From contig WBMV01000030.1 in assembly GCA_013396655.1 (NCBI GenBank), forward strand, positions 236,984 through 300,983: 64,000 nucleotides of DNA. The letters are read 5' to 3'. A program made the position numbers and the translations under genes. Under the pieces are notes generated by a model that worked only from the letters and a program-made list of their open reading frames with translations, ran no database searches and was not told the DNA's origin. Below are positions 12,901-25,099 of the stretch, piece after piece. The stretch's first letter is position 1. Every line of letters starts with the position of its first letter. Source of the stretch: Campylorhamphus procurvoides. Taxonomy: Eukaryota; Chordata; Aves; Passeriformes; Dendrocolaptidae.

Positions 12901-14135
12901 TAGCTTCCTTTATTCCCCATTGTATTTCCTGGTATTATTTAGCAACATTCCAGACTCATCCAGTGGTGTGGGTTTTTTGAAGTTAAAACTCCATATTTCC
13001 ACTGCATGGCAGATCATAGCTCATTGTCATTAAATATGATTGGTTCTCCATTCCATAACATTGAAAGAACAGGACTATAGTACAGTATGGCCCACCCCAA
13101 TAATTTTGCCTCCTTTCTTAACAGAATAAAAATTAACAGCTGTATATTTGAGGAGTCAGTAATAGGTCATTGTGCAATAAGCACATGGGCTTATTTAATA
13201 TGCACAATTAATTCTTGCACAGTACACAGAACCCATGCTTCCTCTCTGCCCAGAGATAAATGTCATTTGCATACCTCTTTCTGAATACAAAAGCTTTCTT
13301 TCTTGAGCTCATGTCCTAAGCACAAAAGTGAAAAGTGTTTCAAACCATATGTATGCCATACAAAGTCATAAAACTGCAAAATTGTATTTGCTCAGTGCCA
13401 CGTATTCAGGTATCGCTTCATTTATTACATAATTAAGGTAGTAATAATGCTGTACTAATTACGTAAGTAACATATTGCACACAATTGTAAGACTATTGTA
13501 AGTCTCTAAATTGCTGATATTTAGAAAAAAACCCATAATTTACTTCACAAGTATATAAATCCAAATCAAAATAAAACTGTGAAAAGAGCAAATATTAAAA
13601 AACACTCAACAGTTTGATACAAGTACTTCTTCAAAAACCTCTTGGAAGAAATATTCTCCAAGATCCCTATCTCCTATGCAGTGAACACCTCATTTTACCA
13701 ACTAGAAAGTGCAGACATCAAAAGGAAACTAGACATTTACTGTTTCCAAAACCCAAAGGAGGGTTGGAAGCAAAAAGCTTGCCTTTTAATAATTACAGTT
13801 TTTTATCTAAACTGAGATATTACCTCTTTTTGCAAACTATGACTCACCATAGGACAAAATATTCCTGAGATGAGAGACTTTCTTCTGTTAACAGCCAACA
13901 GTGGGCAAGCCAGCAGAGAACTTTCCCTAGGCAGCAACCTAAATGAATTATGTCAAATTGTGAGATTCAGTGAAAAACGAGATATGCTCATGATTTGGTT
14001 TTAGTTATTTTTTTTACTCCAAATGACTTCTGTTAGGAAACATGTTTTTCCAAGGAGAGTACTAGTTGGAATGAAGTGAGTTTACTCTCAGTGTTAACAG
14101 GAATGATTTTTTGGATCAGTATATTTTAAGATAAG
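9950..14135. other. Unique AT-rich stretch
   Basis: No gene or repeat family recognised. Two small direct repeats occur: 'ccaaagcatg' twice near 11,980-12,003, and 'gatcaaattt(t)gaa' twice at about 12,112-12,139. Confidence 0.5.
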
Positions 14136-14144
14136 ACAAAAATG

Positions 14145-14625
14145 ACTGGCTACCCTGCACAGAGGGCTTTTGTGGCTTTTCAGCCACTTTTCTCTCAACT
14201 TGTTGCATTGCATGGAATGGTTGTGGGCAAAGTGCAGGACCTGGAATTTGTCCATGTCACACCTCATGTCATTGACCTTGGCCCATCAATCCCGCCTTTC
14301 CAAGTCCCTGTGCAGAACCTTCCTGCTCCCCAGCGGATCAACACTCCCATCTAACTTAGTGTCATCTACAAACTTAATGAGAGTGTCCTCGATCCCCTTG
14401 TCCAGATCACAGATAAAGATATTAAACAGGACTGGTCCCAGTTCAGAACCTCGGGAAACTCCACTACTGAGCATCTGTCAACTGGATGAAGCACCATTCC
14501 CCAACATTGTCTTGGCCTGGCCATCCAGACAGGTTTTAACCCAGACAAGAGTGCACTTATCCAAGCCAAGGGCTGCCAGCTTCTCTGGGACAATGCTGTG
14601 CTAGACAGTACCTGTCATGCTTGAT
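14145..14625 (-). mobile_element. CR1 LINE fragment, reverse-transcriptase region, antisense
   Basis: The minus-strand translation shows the palm domain of CR1 reverse transcriptase, with frameshifts. It contains the motif block [19 protein letters not shown] (family form: [19 protein letters not shown]) and then [13 protein letters not shown], which holds the catalytic F-x-DD motif. Upstream on the minus strand, in another frame, are residues matching KCTLVWVKTCLDGQAK, the segment before the palm. On the plus strand the CR1 antisense words 'ttagtgtcatctacaaactt' and 'gatattaaacaggactggtc' are clear. This is the only copy here from ORF2 rather than the 3' end. It is interrupted and non-functional, and its left part (14,145-14,290) is diverged but fits the region downstream of the palm. 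Confidence 0.93.
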
Positions 14626-14629
14626 CCCA

Positions 14630-15920
14630 GTCCAGCATGTTCCAGTGACTTCCTGGGCTGCTGCAGACTTTCTGGGTCTCTTTCCCTTCACCCTCTCTGA
14701 TACTTGCCTTCTTGCCTCCTTTCTGTGGCTATCAGAGGATCTTGACTACTTCTTCAGCTGCTTCCTGACTGTTCCTCTCTTCATCTGGCCTGACTGTGCT
14801 CAATAGAAACATGCTCCCAACTGAAAAGATCCAGTTTCTAGCAGAGAGTTTTCCCCATGTTTTAGCACACAGTAGCCAAGGCAAGACTGTCTAGAAATAC
14901 ATTTTCACTGAAGCATAATGCATAGCATGATTATAAGTTGGTGAACAAAGAGAATCATGCTTTCTGCCACAATCTCTCCTGTACTTCAGTGCTAAATGTA
15001 AGGGATCATGAGATCTAGGAGGTACTCTTAGCAGTTTTGGATCTAACAGGAGTCTTATTTAGGGAATGAGACTGCAGTTCTTTATTCATGTAATGAATTT
15101 TAATTCTGAGGGAAGTAACTATTTCCTAAGATTGAACACTTAATTTTGTTTGGTTTCACTGATCTGCATTTTTCTGCCAGGAACCATAAAAACATTCTTG
15201 AAACGCACCCACAGCTGGTACACTTGCCATGTCCCAGAGGTACACATGCCTATGCTTACTTGCACATGCACAGTCAGAGCATTAATATATAGGAATGATC
15301 ACTAACCATGCACTAACTAGTCATCACGTCTCTGTGTACTTTATCACAGACAGATTTTCAACTCTTATCTTTACAGTTTCGACACAGATACTCAAATAGA
15401 TAAACTTTTAGAGATCAGGATCAGAGACATAAAGCAGTAAAAGGAACAGCTAAAGCAGTGGNAGATTTTCTGAGTTTCAAGGGTTGGTCCCTTGGAGCAT
15501 AAGCATTCAATGCTTTCAAAATTATATCCAATACCTTTGTATATGCTGGGACAATCTGCATATCTATGTATTGTAAACTTTATTGTAAACTTTAAATTAC
15601 ATAAATCAAAGCTGACAATCTGAAAACATTATGACTGAAACAGCTAAAATTCATAATGGCCTAATTTAGATGCCTCAAGAGGCTCCTTTTTCAGATTTGG
15701 TTGAAAGACTGCTCTACAGCTCTGTGTCTCCAGTCTGAAAAGCCACTGCATTATGGTAGGACTGATGGGATATGATTATTGTTGTTAAAAGTGTATCAGC
15801 ATCTATTAGGGCAAACTTCATTTATCAGTCCAAGCTCATCAAATTGGCTATTATCATATAATTCAAACTTCCTCATTATGTTTGGTTTTGCAACATCATT
15901 TGCAAATCCCTGATATATTT
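14630..15920. other. Unique sequence, C/T-rich at first
   Basis: 14,630-14,810 is pyrimidine-rich on the plus strand (cttccctttcacc-like words) and directly follows the CR1 fragment. I could not decide whether it belongs to that or another repeat. The rest is AT-rich with nothing recognised. One ambiguous base (n) lies at 15,462. Confidence 0.5.
15462..15462. other. Single ambiguous base
   Basis: One n is present in otherwise called sequence; an unresolved base in the assembly. Confidence 0.99.
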
Positions 15921-16072
15921 CTTTAGAACTTATTTGGTCTCGAAAAAAATGAAAAAAGCTGAACATTAGTCATTTTTAGGAAAAAAATACAGAACTTATG
16001 CATAAAACTGTGTGACAGAAACAGTTGAATGATGTCCTCTAATAAAAATGTACTTAGTTTAGATGTCTCTAC

Positions 16073-16254
16073 CTGCAACTGTACCAGAAAGGTGAAATGC
16101 TGTCCTCCGGAAAGGCTTCGTTTTCTATCAGCTGCCACTAAAGGCCCATCAATTACAACTGGACTATTATCTGTATTGTTACTATTAAGAGATGCATCTT
16201 GTTTGTTTAGGCCATTGGAGTATCCTGTTCTGCACTTTGCCCTCTTGTCCCATT
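16073..16254 (-). CDS. Candidate exon B of an unrecognised minus-strand gene
   Basis: This is the best coding candidate in the window. On the minus strand a good acceptor (tttgtcttctccccacag, AG at the complement of 16,255-16,256) opens a 182-bp segment: 2 nt, then 60 open codons. It ends at ttgcag|gtagag (GT at 16,072-16,071), so the phase is 1-0. The translation is hydrophilic and balanced, unlike chance AT-rich reading: it begins WDKRAKCRTGYSNGLNKQDA, has an N-glycosylation-like NNT/DNS run, then VVIDGPLVAADRKRSLSGG. About 65% of codons start with a purine, and two CpGs survive in the codons for KRSLSGG. Its phase fits candidate exon A upstream (35.7 kb, ends phase 1) and candidate exon C downstream. 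I recognise no family. It could still be a chance pseudo-exon. Confidence 0.33.
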
Positions 16255-16587
16255 CTGTGGGGAGAAGACAAAGACTTACTGCATCTGCAAAATGCTTGCC
16301 TTGATGGGAGAAAGACTCTCAAAGGTGTGGGGAATTCAAAACCACTGAAGTGTTAACAGAATTTAACTAAAAAGGAAGGGATTAGGTAATGGGAGTAAAT
16401 TAAAATTACCTTGGAAAAGAGGTATCTGCAGAAACCAGGCAGCAATCACTAAAATAAACTTAAGAATGAGCCAACTGTGGTGATGCACATGAACTGAGAC
16501 GCACGGAATTTACAAAGTAACTGTGGATCACCATGAAATAAATCACTTTTGGCATGAATTAAAAATTAAATGCAGATACAGATTACA

Positions 16588-16640
16588 TGTTATATATATG
16601 TATATATGACATTATATGACATTATATATATGACATTATG
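16588..16640. repeat. TA-rich repeat with 'atatgacatt' units
   Basis: A (TA)n run passes into three copies of 'atatgacatt', two adjacent and the third after a further TA run. Confidence 0.8.
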
Positions 16641-16892
16641 CTAATCCTTTTTTTGTTAACACTCTGTAGTTCAGGGATAATGATTTTATGTAGTAGTAGT
16701 TCAGATCCCTCCAAAGACCCTAAAATGTGAGCTATCAATTTCCAGGGGACTAGTCTCAGCATATAAAGCTGAGTCTTTGGAAGATCATGGCCTTTGAGAA
16801 TAACTTCTCTGAACCATATGTAATTCCTGGTGAACCAACCCGATTAAAAAAAGGATGAAGATGAAGGGATGCAAGACCAAGAAGCCTTCATA

Positions 16893-16914
16893 TCTCTCTC
16901 TCTCTCTCTCTCTC
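16893..16914. repeat. (TC)11 microsatellite
   Basis: Eleven uninterrupted TC units. Being perfect, it may be length-polymorphic. Confidence 0.97.
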
Positions 16915-18410
16915 CTTTCATTCTATATGAGAGGAATAGTCTTGGTCTATATTATCTAATCTCAGTCTAATTTACAATCCCATTTCAGAGCAAATGAGAT
17001 ATGACCTATGCAGAAAGAAACATAGCCTTCTACTTTTATATATACAGAAGCTATCAATGAAATTCAAAAAATATGTGTGCCTCTGCTGGAAAATAGACTG
17101 TGACATCACTATTACGACTACCTCAGTGCCTCAAAGATTCTCTCTACATATAATTTTTTGTATTAAAATATTAATTAATAAGGCAAATTTTTGGCTATTC
17201 GGTGGAAACAAATGTCTTTCCTGAGTCTCTACCATTTCAAACCTCCTAGAGATTTTCTTCAAAGAAGGTGGGTAGATGCCTCTGTTGTTTTCCTAGTCAT
17301 TGCAATAGCTATTCCATTCTCACCTGTTCAGGGCACTGGGTTTTAACTGTCTTTATGAAGAAGATGAATTTGTATTTAAAAGAAGCATAAATTAGCAAGT
17401 AGATTTATTGGTATTGGGCAAAGCAAGACTCCCACTATTAAGCAAAGGCAATACAGGTCAGAATGTGATGGATTTACTGGTGCAGGTCCTTGTGATTTAC
17501 CAGTGCAGAACAGACTCCACAGATAAAATCACTACAAGTTCTGAGCAATGCTGGCCAAGTTTCAAACAGGGAAGGCCAGCTTGAATAGCAGCTGAGGTTA
17601 TTTTTGTGTGTGTTTATAGTCTTAAAATTCAGACAGTTTGGAGCTCTCTAGTTGTGTAATTGTTAAGATGCAGTATAAGTGCATGGTCTGATTTTTCACT
17701 GCCACTACATCTCTCCTTTTTTTTAGGGAACCTCAGATATTCTTATTACAGATAATTGTATTATATATATATTACATATTAAACAATAAATATAATGTAT
17801 TTCTTTTTACAGACCATTTTCTTATTATAGATTCTTCTACCATCTGCCTAAAATACAGGCAACTTTTCCCTCAGACAGAGTAAACAGTATGGTCCACAAC
17901 ACAAGGGGGCCTTAATGTCTACCTGGGATCTAATGCCAGGCTAATATTAAACCAGTTAATTAATAAAAAAAATATGGGAACATTTGTAGCAGATTCAACC
18001 AGGATACTCAGAAAAATTGGTCAAAGATACTGAAAATGAAAGAGAGAACACTGAAAAATCTTATTATTTTTCTGTTCTTATATGTAGTGATATTATTAAA
18101 ATTAAAACTGGAAGAGCTAGTACATTGCTCAGTAATCCACTCACTAGAAATCTCCAGTCTCTCTTTCCAGTATCAACATACAGCATCCTACAGCCCTGAC
18201 AGTGTCTCTTCATCTGCAAAGCTTCCATGGGATGGCAGGTTTGAAACAGTTTTGACAACCTCAAAGTCTGAAATAGATTCTTATCTGTGTCTTTTTCTTT
18301 GCAAGTGGAATTCAAAAGTAATATATAACATTTTGAACTGAGCAGACCTTTTTGGCATTGATCAGAAATGTTAGAAGAAAGGTTTACTCAGTTTGGTTGC
18401 TTTGAATATT

Positions 18411-18478
18411 AGTATATTAATATTAATATTATATACATATTAATACTATTGATATATTAATACAAATATTAATACTAC
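18411..18478. repeat. AT-rich (TATTAA)n-like repeat
   Basis: Repeated 'tattaa' words with 'atatacat' interruptions over about 68 bp. Confidence 0.8.
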
Positions 18479-20042
18479 AATCTGTTGGCTTTCTGCACTT
18501 TAATTTAAAATGTTGTCCTTTATAATGTTAGGTAGAAAGAAGGAAGAAGATAAATATGATCAATGAAAATGTACACACTCTGTGCCTACCCCAAAAATAG
18601 CAGAGGTTTTTCTGTTCTGTCATACTCTCGCAAATCCAAAGTAAGCATACAGTTCCATACCTAAGCTACAAGTACATGCACCAATGCCATGTGCTCCAAA
18701 TATATAATCATATTTAGAAGTCACTACGTGATATTGGTGTATTTCTTTACTCTACAGTTAATTGGCTCATTAGTTATGATTTCCACACTGCTCAAGAGAG
18801 TATGAATACTTACATATAAGGAGCTTGCTAACCACCTTCAAGAGTTTGTATGACCTGATTGCCCAAAATAGGAGGGTGAGTTGAGTCAGTAGTGAAGGAA
18901 ATCCTTCCCAGTTCTATGTTTCTAAGCTATGCGGCCTTCGTAAAACATCAAGAAAAGCTTTGCTGTGTAAGAGTTTTAAAGGTTGCATAATATTTTTTTT
19001 TGTCAAGTGGCATCTCAGATCTATTATATTAATTATGGTTAGAGTTCTTTCCAAGACTGATAAATTTATCTGAAGAACATCTTAAGATAGTTAGGAAAGT
19101 AATGGCTATATTAATGTTTGTTGTAAAGGCATACCACAGGTTATCAGTAAAACAGGGACCAATTTGCTTGGATGTGGAGGGGTGTCATTGTAACCAAGGC
19201 TCCAGATCTTCCTGTGGTTTGCAGCAAGGACATGTGATTATCTCTCTTGGCACTTCTGCCGAGGGTTGAAATTGCACCATAACTTCCCACTTGTTTTACA
19301 CTTTCAGAATTTATCTTGAACAAGAAGCATTTGAATTTATGTGTTATTTGTTGTTGTTTTTTTTTAAATCTGTTATTGAAATGAGAAGAACCAGAAAAGA
19401 CCAAGAACACCTTATCAATCAGTGCCAGGATATCCTCCTCCACTGACCTGCCTCTTTATAATATGTAGACCAGGGATCCTGTGGCATTAGCTGCTGTCCT
19501 TCAGTGGAGGGGATGCACACAATCCTCCCCCCTCTTAAAAAGAGCTTTTTAGCCTCTTCTCTTGTGACGTTTCAAGCACTCAAAAAACTCAAAACAGCTC
19601 AGCACATCAGAGCAGCTTTCAGGTGATCTAGCAGTGTTTCCATGTAGGATAAAGGCATGCAATTAGTAAGGGAAAGACAAATACATTTTATTCCCACCAT
19701 CCCTCCTGCCACTGCTTGGTCTTCTTAAGAGGCTTTGTTCTGATGCCATGATGTACTGTATCACCCCAGCTACTTTGGCCAGGACTGCCATCCCTGGCAT
19801 TTTTTTAAAGCCTGATGAGTTCACAGGAGTTGCTGATGCATGGTAGCTACTGAGGAGCTGACAGACCCTATCTATAAGGACATATTTTTACAAGCATTGC
19901 CTCCCAAATATAACCTATATGCAAATGTGTAGGGGACATTCCTTTCTATTTTCTTTATTAGCGCTTAGTAAACTGTACAGATTAAATCAATTTTAAAAAA
20001 TATGTTCTTCTCATAGAAAACAATGGGCAAATCAGTAACAAC

Positions 20043-20115
20043 CACAGAATCACAGAATGGTTTGGGTTGGAAGCAACCTTAAATATCATCTATTTCCGCC
20101 TCCTGCTGTGGACAA
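20043..20115 (-). mobile_element. CR1 3'-tail fragment, antisense
   Basis: The diagnostic CR1 3' end in antisense is present: 'aatcacagaatggtttgggt' followed by 'tggaagcaaccttaaatatc'. It breaks off after about 70 bp, a severely 5'-truncated insertion. Confidence 0.92.
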
Positions 20116-21109
20116 TGTATCAAACAATTACAGATCTGCATAATTAATTACTTAAACGTTTACTTTTTATAAAAAAAAGGTAGTTTATTAAGCACTCCAT
20201 AATATGTGTTCACATAGCAAGATCTGAAAAAGGATAAGAATAATAAAAAAGAAGGTGATTAAGTACAATCAGGAAGAGAGTCAGACATGAAGTGATACTA
20301 CTGAGCTGCAGAAGAATATTTGTGAAAATGTTGATTAGCAGACAACTTTGGTAGGAACTTATTCCAACAGGAAAACAACACAGATTTTGGAGTACTGGAA
20401 TCAGACAGAAATGGACAAAAGGTGATAGCAAGAGCAGCCAGACAGTAGCAGCAGAGTTATTTAGTATGGCTGTTAAGCTCAGTGAGAGAAAGTAGAAAGA
20501 GAAAATATGGTACTCACTTTCCAAATTAAACAAATTTTAGAAAATGAAAAAGTGTATTTTATTATGTAATTTCATGTGTAATTGTATATATCTGCTCATG
20601 AAAATCAGATGGAGATGATACAGCTCTTTATGTTATACGTTGTTTAAGAAGCAGGCTCTGGAAAATCTCAGAGGTCATGCAGCTCTACAAAATACCATCT
20701 AATAGAAATCACTTCAATTCCAAATATTTGTTGTCATTAAACCAACAAAGATAAAAGAAAGAGAAAATCTCATCCTTTTCTTTTACCAGGCTAGATGAAG
20801 AATTTCTCCAAGAGAATCCATGGAATCACACTTATGCAAAACTGACAGTATAATGTTCTGAATCTTTGGCTGTTATGATGTTAGAAGGATCATTCCATTT
20901 CAGTGTGAAATTGTTTAGTGATGATTTCAGTCCTGTACTCTAGAAGGCTACCAGGATAAGTGGTATATACAGTAAGTATCCATTTCAGTAAAACAGAAGG
21001 CAGAGGAGTTACATGTCATACCCAGGTCTAAAGTCAGAACTCCCCTTCCCAGACGATTAGGGAAAACCTACTTCCTCACATCTCAAAGTGGTCCCAAATT
21101 TGAATATCT

Positions 21110-21254
21110 CTCTATATATCTAGACATATATATTACTAGACAGAATTACTATACTGTGTACAGTACTGTATATGGTATACATTACTATACAGAATATATA
21201 TATACAGTATATTTAAATATATCTACAATGTGTGTATATATGTGTATATATATG
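21110..21254. repeat. TA/TG-rich low-complexity tract
   Basis: About 145 bp of irregular 'tatata', 'tgtata', 'tactatac' and 'gtacagtactgta' words with many short self-complementary segments. Confidence 0.8.
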
Positions 21255-21745
21255 AAGCAAACCAAAACGTCAATCTGTGAACTCGAAAGTAAAAGTTTTC
21301 AGACAACTTTTCTGAAGCAATTACCTAATAGAAAGATCTGCTGCAGTATGAAAATCAAAGTTGTGAATACCAGGTATTTTGCTTTCAAACAAACCTCCTA
21401 TATTTCCTATTCTGCCATGTCATTGCAGCAGTGAGGTCTGACCAATAAGCCACTGAGACAGACTAATTTAAATGGTTTAACTTGAATGCAATACATTCTC
21501 TGTTCTCTTTGTATGTTCTCTTTTCACAACTTGCATGCTGACCTTTAGCTGGCCTGTACATTTGTCCAAATTAATATGTATATAAAATCTTATCCTCCAT
21601 AAAAAATAATGCAGATGTCTGAGCTTTGCAGTTATTTCTAGATGATAGTGCAGTGTCTGTAGCTGTTTTGAAAATAGAGGTTGGTGATATTGACAGCTTT
21701 TGTTTTGTAGTAGAAAATGCCAAACAATTTTCCAGTGTCTGATAA

Positions 21746-21770
21746 AATGGTCCTAAAGTTTAGGACCATT
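21746..21770. repeat. Perfect 12-bp inverted repeat with a 1-nt centre
   Basis: aatggtcctaaa (21,746-21,757), g (21,758), then tttaggaccatt (21,759-21,770). The arms are perfectly complementary. With only one central base it cannot form an RNA hairpin with a normal loop of full stem length. It could be a dimeric protein-binding site or a small inverted duplication. Confidence 0.9.
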
Positions 21771-24576
21771 AAAGTTTCTAATTAGTAAAGCAGTGTTATA
21801 GGGAAAAGAGATAAGCTTATGATGTTTTGTTCTAATAACAGTTGATAACAATTGCAAATATGTTTTATAATTTATGAACAAAACCTGCTCTTATAGGTTC
21901 TATCGGTAACGTATATATACAGGAGTTCAGAAGGCAAGTGCTTTAGCTATCTGTTTACTTTACCTATTTGTGTTCCTGACCTTGGACAAAAAGACAAGGC
22001 TTGATTCTGTAATGTCTATGGGATGATATCCTGATGAAAAGTCATGGGGTCCCCTATAAAAGCAAACCCATTACCTTATCTGCACCACATTTCCATCTGT
22101 CTTCACAAACTGATTAAACTGCTGACTAGAATTTCCTTCATCTTTTACAATATAATTGTAAGTAAAAGTCAAAATTTTATTAAATCAATAATTCACTGGG
22201 ACTCTACATTCACTATTTAAAATATTCAGAGTAAAATTAGTATTTTTACAGGAAAATAATTACAGTAAATTGCATACAAGAAACGTTTATCCTGAAAAAA
22301 AATAAAATAAGCAAACTCAGAAGTTTTTACTCCTAGATGTTAATTTTATAATGGTTTCACCTTGTGGTCCTCAGGGCTCATTTTGGAAGTTTTCTGCTAT
22401 CTTCGTAATGTGAAATTTACATTGAACTGTGCAAAAGGACAGAAGAAAATAGAAATTCTAAAGATTGAAATTATGAAAAAGTATTTTCCATTTGAGATGA
22501 ATATAACTCACTGGTCCATGCATTTCATGTCTTCTTTGCCTCAGTTGGCTCATAAAGACCACACTTCCTACTTTTTTCAAGTGAGTAAGATGCACTTTCA
22601 GTTTGACAGGTCTCTTTAACCAATCTGCAGTATCCAGTAGGACAAAAGCAGTTCTGAAAGATGGCTGATGGGAACAGAACTGCCCAACTTCACAAATCAG
22701 TAACTACTCATTACCCTGCAGTCTGTTCCTCTTCTTTCACTGGTCTCCCAGTTTGCTATAGAGACAAAGAATATTGAGCAGCAGCAGTGCACTCAGCTAA
22801 CTCTGGATGGTTTTGATTTAAAATTGCTGCCCACAAAGACAAGATGACAGATATACTAAAATGGACTAATGTCCACTTACTCAATAACACAGTTGTTTTC
22901 ATATCTTAGCAATTGGAAAGGAGATCCTAAAGGCTGAAATTTTAAACAAATCAGATTAGAAACTGTTTAGATGCTCAGGTAGGTATAAAACACTAGAAGA
23001 CCTCAGGGGTTTTGTGACTCCATGCTTGAACTCTAAATTGTTTCCTACATTGGTGAGTATGACACAGTGGATAAGATCTCTTTACAAAAATAGTTCACTG
23101 CAAAACGATGAGGCATAGATGAAATACTGGTAGCTTACTAAAATGGGCAGAGAGCCATGAAAGCAAGTAGGCACAAATTTCTTATGCAGCATAAGAGACA
23201 AAAACTAGCTGAAAGTTTATAGTAATCCCTCTCCAGTGTTCGTATTTCCTTTTCCCAGTTACTCATCAATTGCCATTTGTGTCACCCAAACCTACTTCTT
23301 CTGCCAATTTAAAGACTCATTTAAAGACTAAACTGATTAAAAGTACTGCTTCACTTTATTTACACTGTCTATATTACATAATTCAAATTTCTGCTGTGAA
23401 CTATAGTGATATAAATACTTGTCATCCAGTCTCCATTCTTTTCTATGTTGGTGCAGTTTTATACCAGCATAGAACCAACAAAACCAGTGGAATTCCCTTA
23501 GCATAAAACTGGCGGTGGAAAGCTGAATCAAAACTACCAATTATGCCATTTCACTGTTATGGAAAAGATAATGGTTGCTCTGGCTTCTCTCAGGGGAGAG
23601 CAAGGTTGGATTTCCCATATGGAAGGTATCATTTCCACTTACAAATCTCTATTACCATTGAAAGTCATATAATGGCATAATCATTATCTACTCTTATTTT
23701 ACCTCAGCACTGCTGAATATACAAGTTCCCACAGTGCAGCTATATTTAGATTTGAAGTTGAATATTATACATGTAAACCCCTCTGAATCTGCACCAAATA
23801 TGTGCTGTTGACTTCCCCTCTGAATCTGGATACTCAATTTTCAGGGTAGTTACTTAGCTAGAATATGCTAAAGACTACAGTCAGGGACAAAAATTCCCCT
23901 GAAGGAAGTGAATACCCACTTAAACTTCTAAACTACCTTAGAAACCTAAAGAAGAAGCACATGTCTTAGTTTGCATGTGCAATATATGAGCTGCATAAAC
24001 TGAATTTGCATAGAACAAGAAACATCTACTGTATACATTGAAAAAAAAGAAGAAAAGGAAAAAACCGGTTGAGACTACACTCTTGTCTACTCTTTGAAAT
24101 GCCTGGGACCATCACTCACAATTCTAAGAAGATTCTAAACTGGTCTTGAAAGATCCTTTCCTAGGACAGATAATGGAAGACCATATTGCTTCTGAAAACA
24201 ACTGGTGAAAGACACTGTTGCACTCATGACATTCTTCACTTCTATTCTAATCTCTTCTTATTCTCACCTTCATCTCAGTCATACATGAGATTCTTCCAAG
24301 AGCATTCTAATCAATACGAATTACATCTACAACACACTGTTCTTTATTTTATCCTCTCCCATCAGACACGAAAGAGTTATGACACTGTTAAAATGAAATG
24401 AGAAAAAAAGACATTCTCTGGGTAATGTGCATGAACTTTAGGTACTACCCCTTGCTCCTGTGAAATTTAAAAGAAGAAAAAAATGTAATTATTTTCTGTT
24501 GGGCTTGTCAAGGACAAGGCAAATAGTAATGCAAATTAAACTGTCATACAAAGAAATACAAAATCATACAACTACA

Positions 24577-24592
24577 GTAAGTAAGTAAGTAA
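24577..24592. repeat. (GTAA)4 microsatellite
   Basis: Four perfect GTAA units. Confidence 0.95.
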
Positions 24593-24945
24593 CAACAATG
24601 ACAGGATTTCTTATATTTAAAATTCTCTTCACAAAGGCCCACAACACATTAGGATTTTTTAAAAAGAAGAAATACCCCTGAACTATTTATTCAGCATTTG
24701 CATACTGTATAGACAAAACATGCACTAGAGTGGACTAATTTATAAAACATATTTAGACACACTGAGCACACTGGCATGATTATGGGTTGCTTCATCTAGC
24801 TCATGTAATTTCCATGAAAAGAAGTCATAAAAGGAGAGAGAGCAGCATGGCTCTTCTGTGGAGGACAAAGACTTGTTCTTGAGACTTAAAGCACTAGCTC
24901 GTTGGGGACTAAACCAGGCAATCATAGATAAGAATGGTAGGGGAG

Positions 24946-25047
24946 NNNNNNNNNNNNNNNNNNNNNNNNNNNNNNNNNNNNNNNNNNNNNNNNNNNNNNN
25001 NNNNNNNNNNNNNNNNNNNNNNNNNNNNNNNNNNNNNNNNNNNNNNN
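24946..25047. other. Assembly gap (102 N)
   Basis: A continuous N run. The right flank (25,048-25,096) is A-rich with short a(n)g and a(n)c interruptions, suggesting that the gap conceals or was caused by a purine-rich low-complexity tract. ORFs spanning it are meaningless. Confidence 0.99.
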
Positions 25048-25096
25048 GGAAAAACAAGGAAAAAAAAAAGAAAAAGGCGAAAAAAAAGAAAAACGA
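25048..25096. repeat. A-rich purine tract next to the gap
   Basis: Runs of A broken by g, gg, c and gcg. Probably the visible edge of a longer low-complexity repeat lost in the gap. Confidence 0.85.
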
Positions 25097-25099
25097 GCT

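Larger units (their letters stand above)
16300..20040. other. Unique AT-rich stretch with microsatellites
   Basis: Apart from the simple repeats listed separately, nothing is recognised. 19,140-19,620 is somewhat richer in GC and could be an old unrecognised repeat. Confidence 0.5.
20120..24940. other. Unique AT-rich stretch
   Basis: No gene or transposon recognised. It contains the TA-rich tract at 21.1 kb, the palindrome at 21.75 kb and a short (GTAA)4. The T-rich minus-strand ORF at 20,210-20,533 looks like membrane protein only because of base composition. Confidence 0.5.

Noticed and set aside
20210..20533. Membrane-protein-like minus-strand ORF
   Set aside because: The same T-rich composition artefact.
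21746..21770. Hairpin as a microRNA precursor
   Set aside because: The central spacer is one base and the arms are only 12 bp, so it cannot be a pre-miRNA stem-loop.
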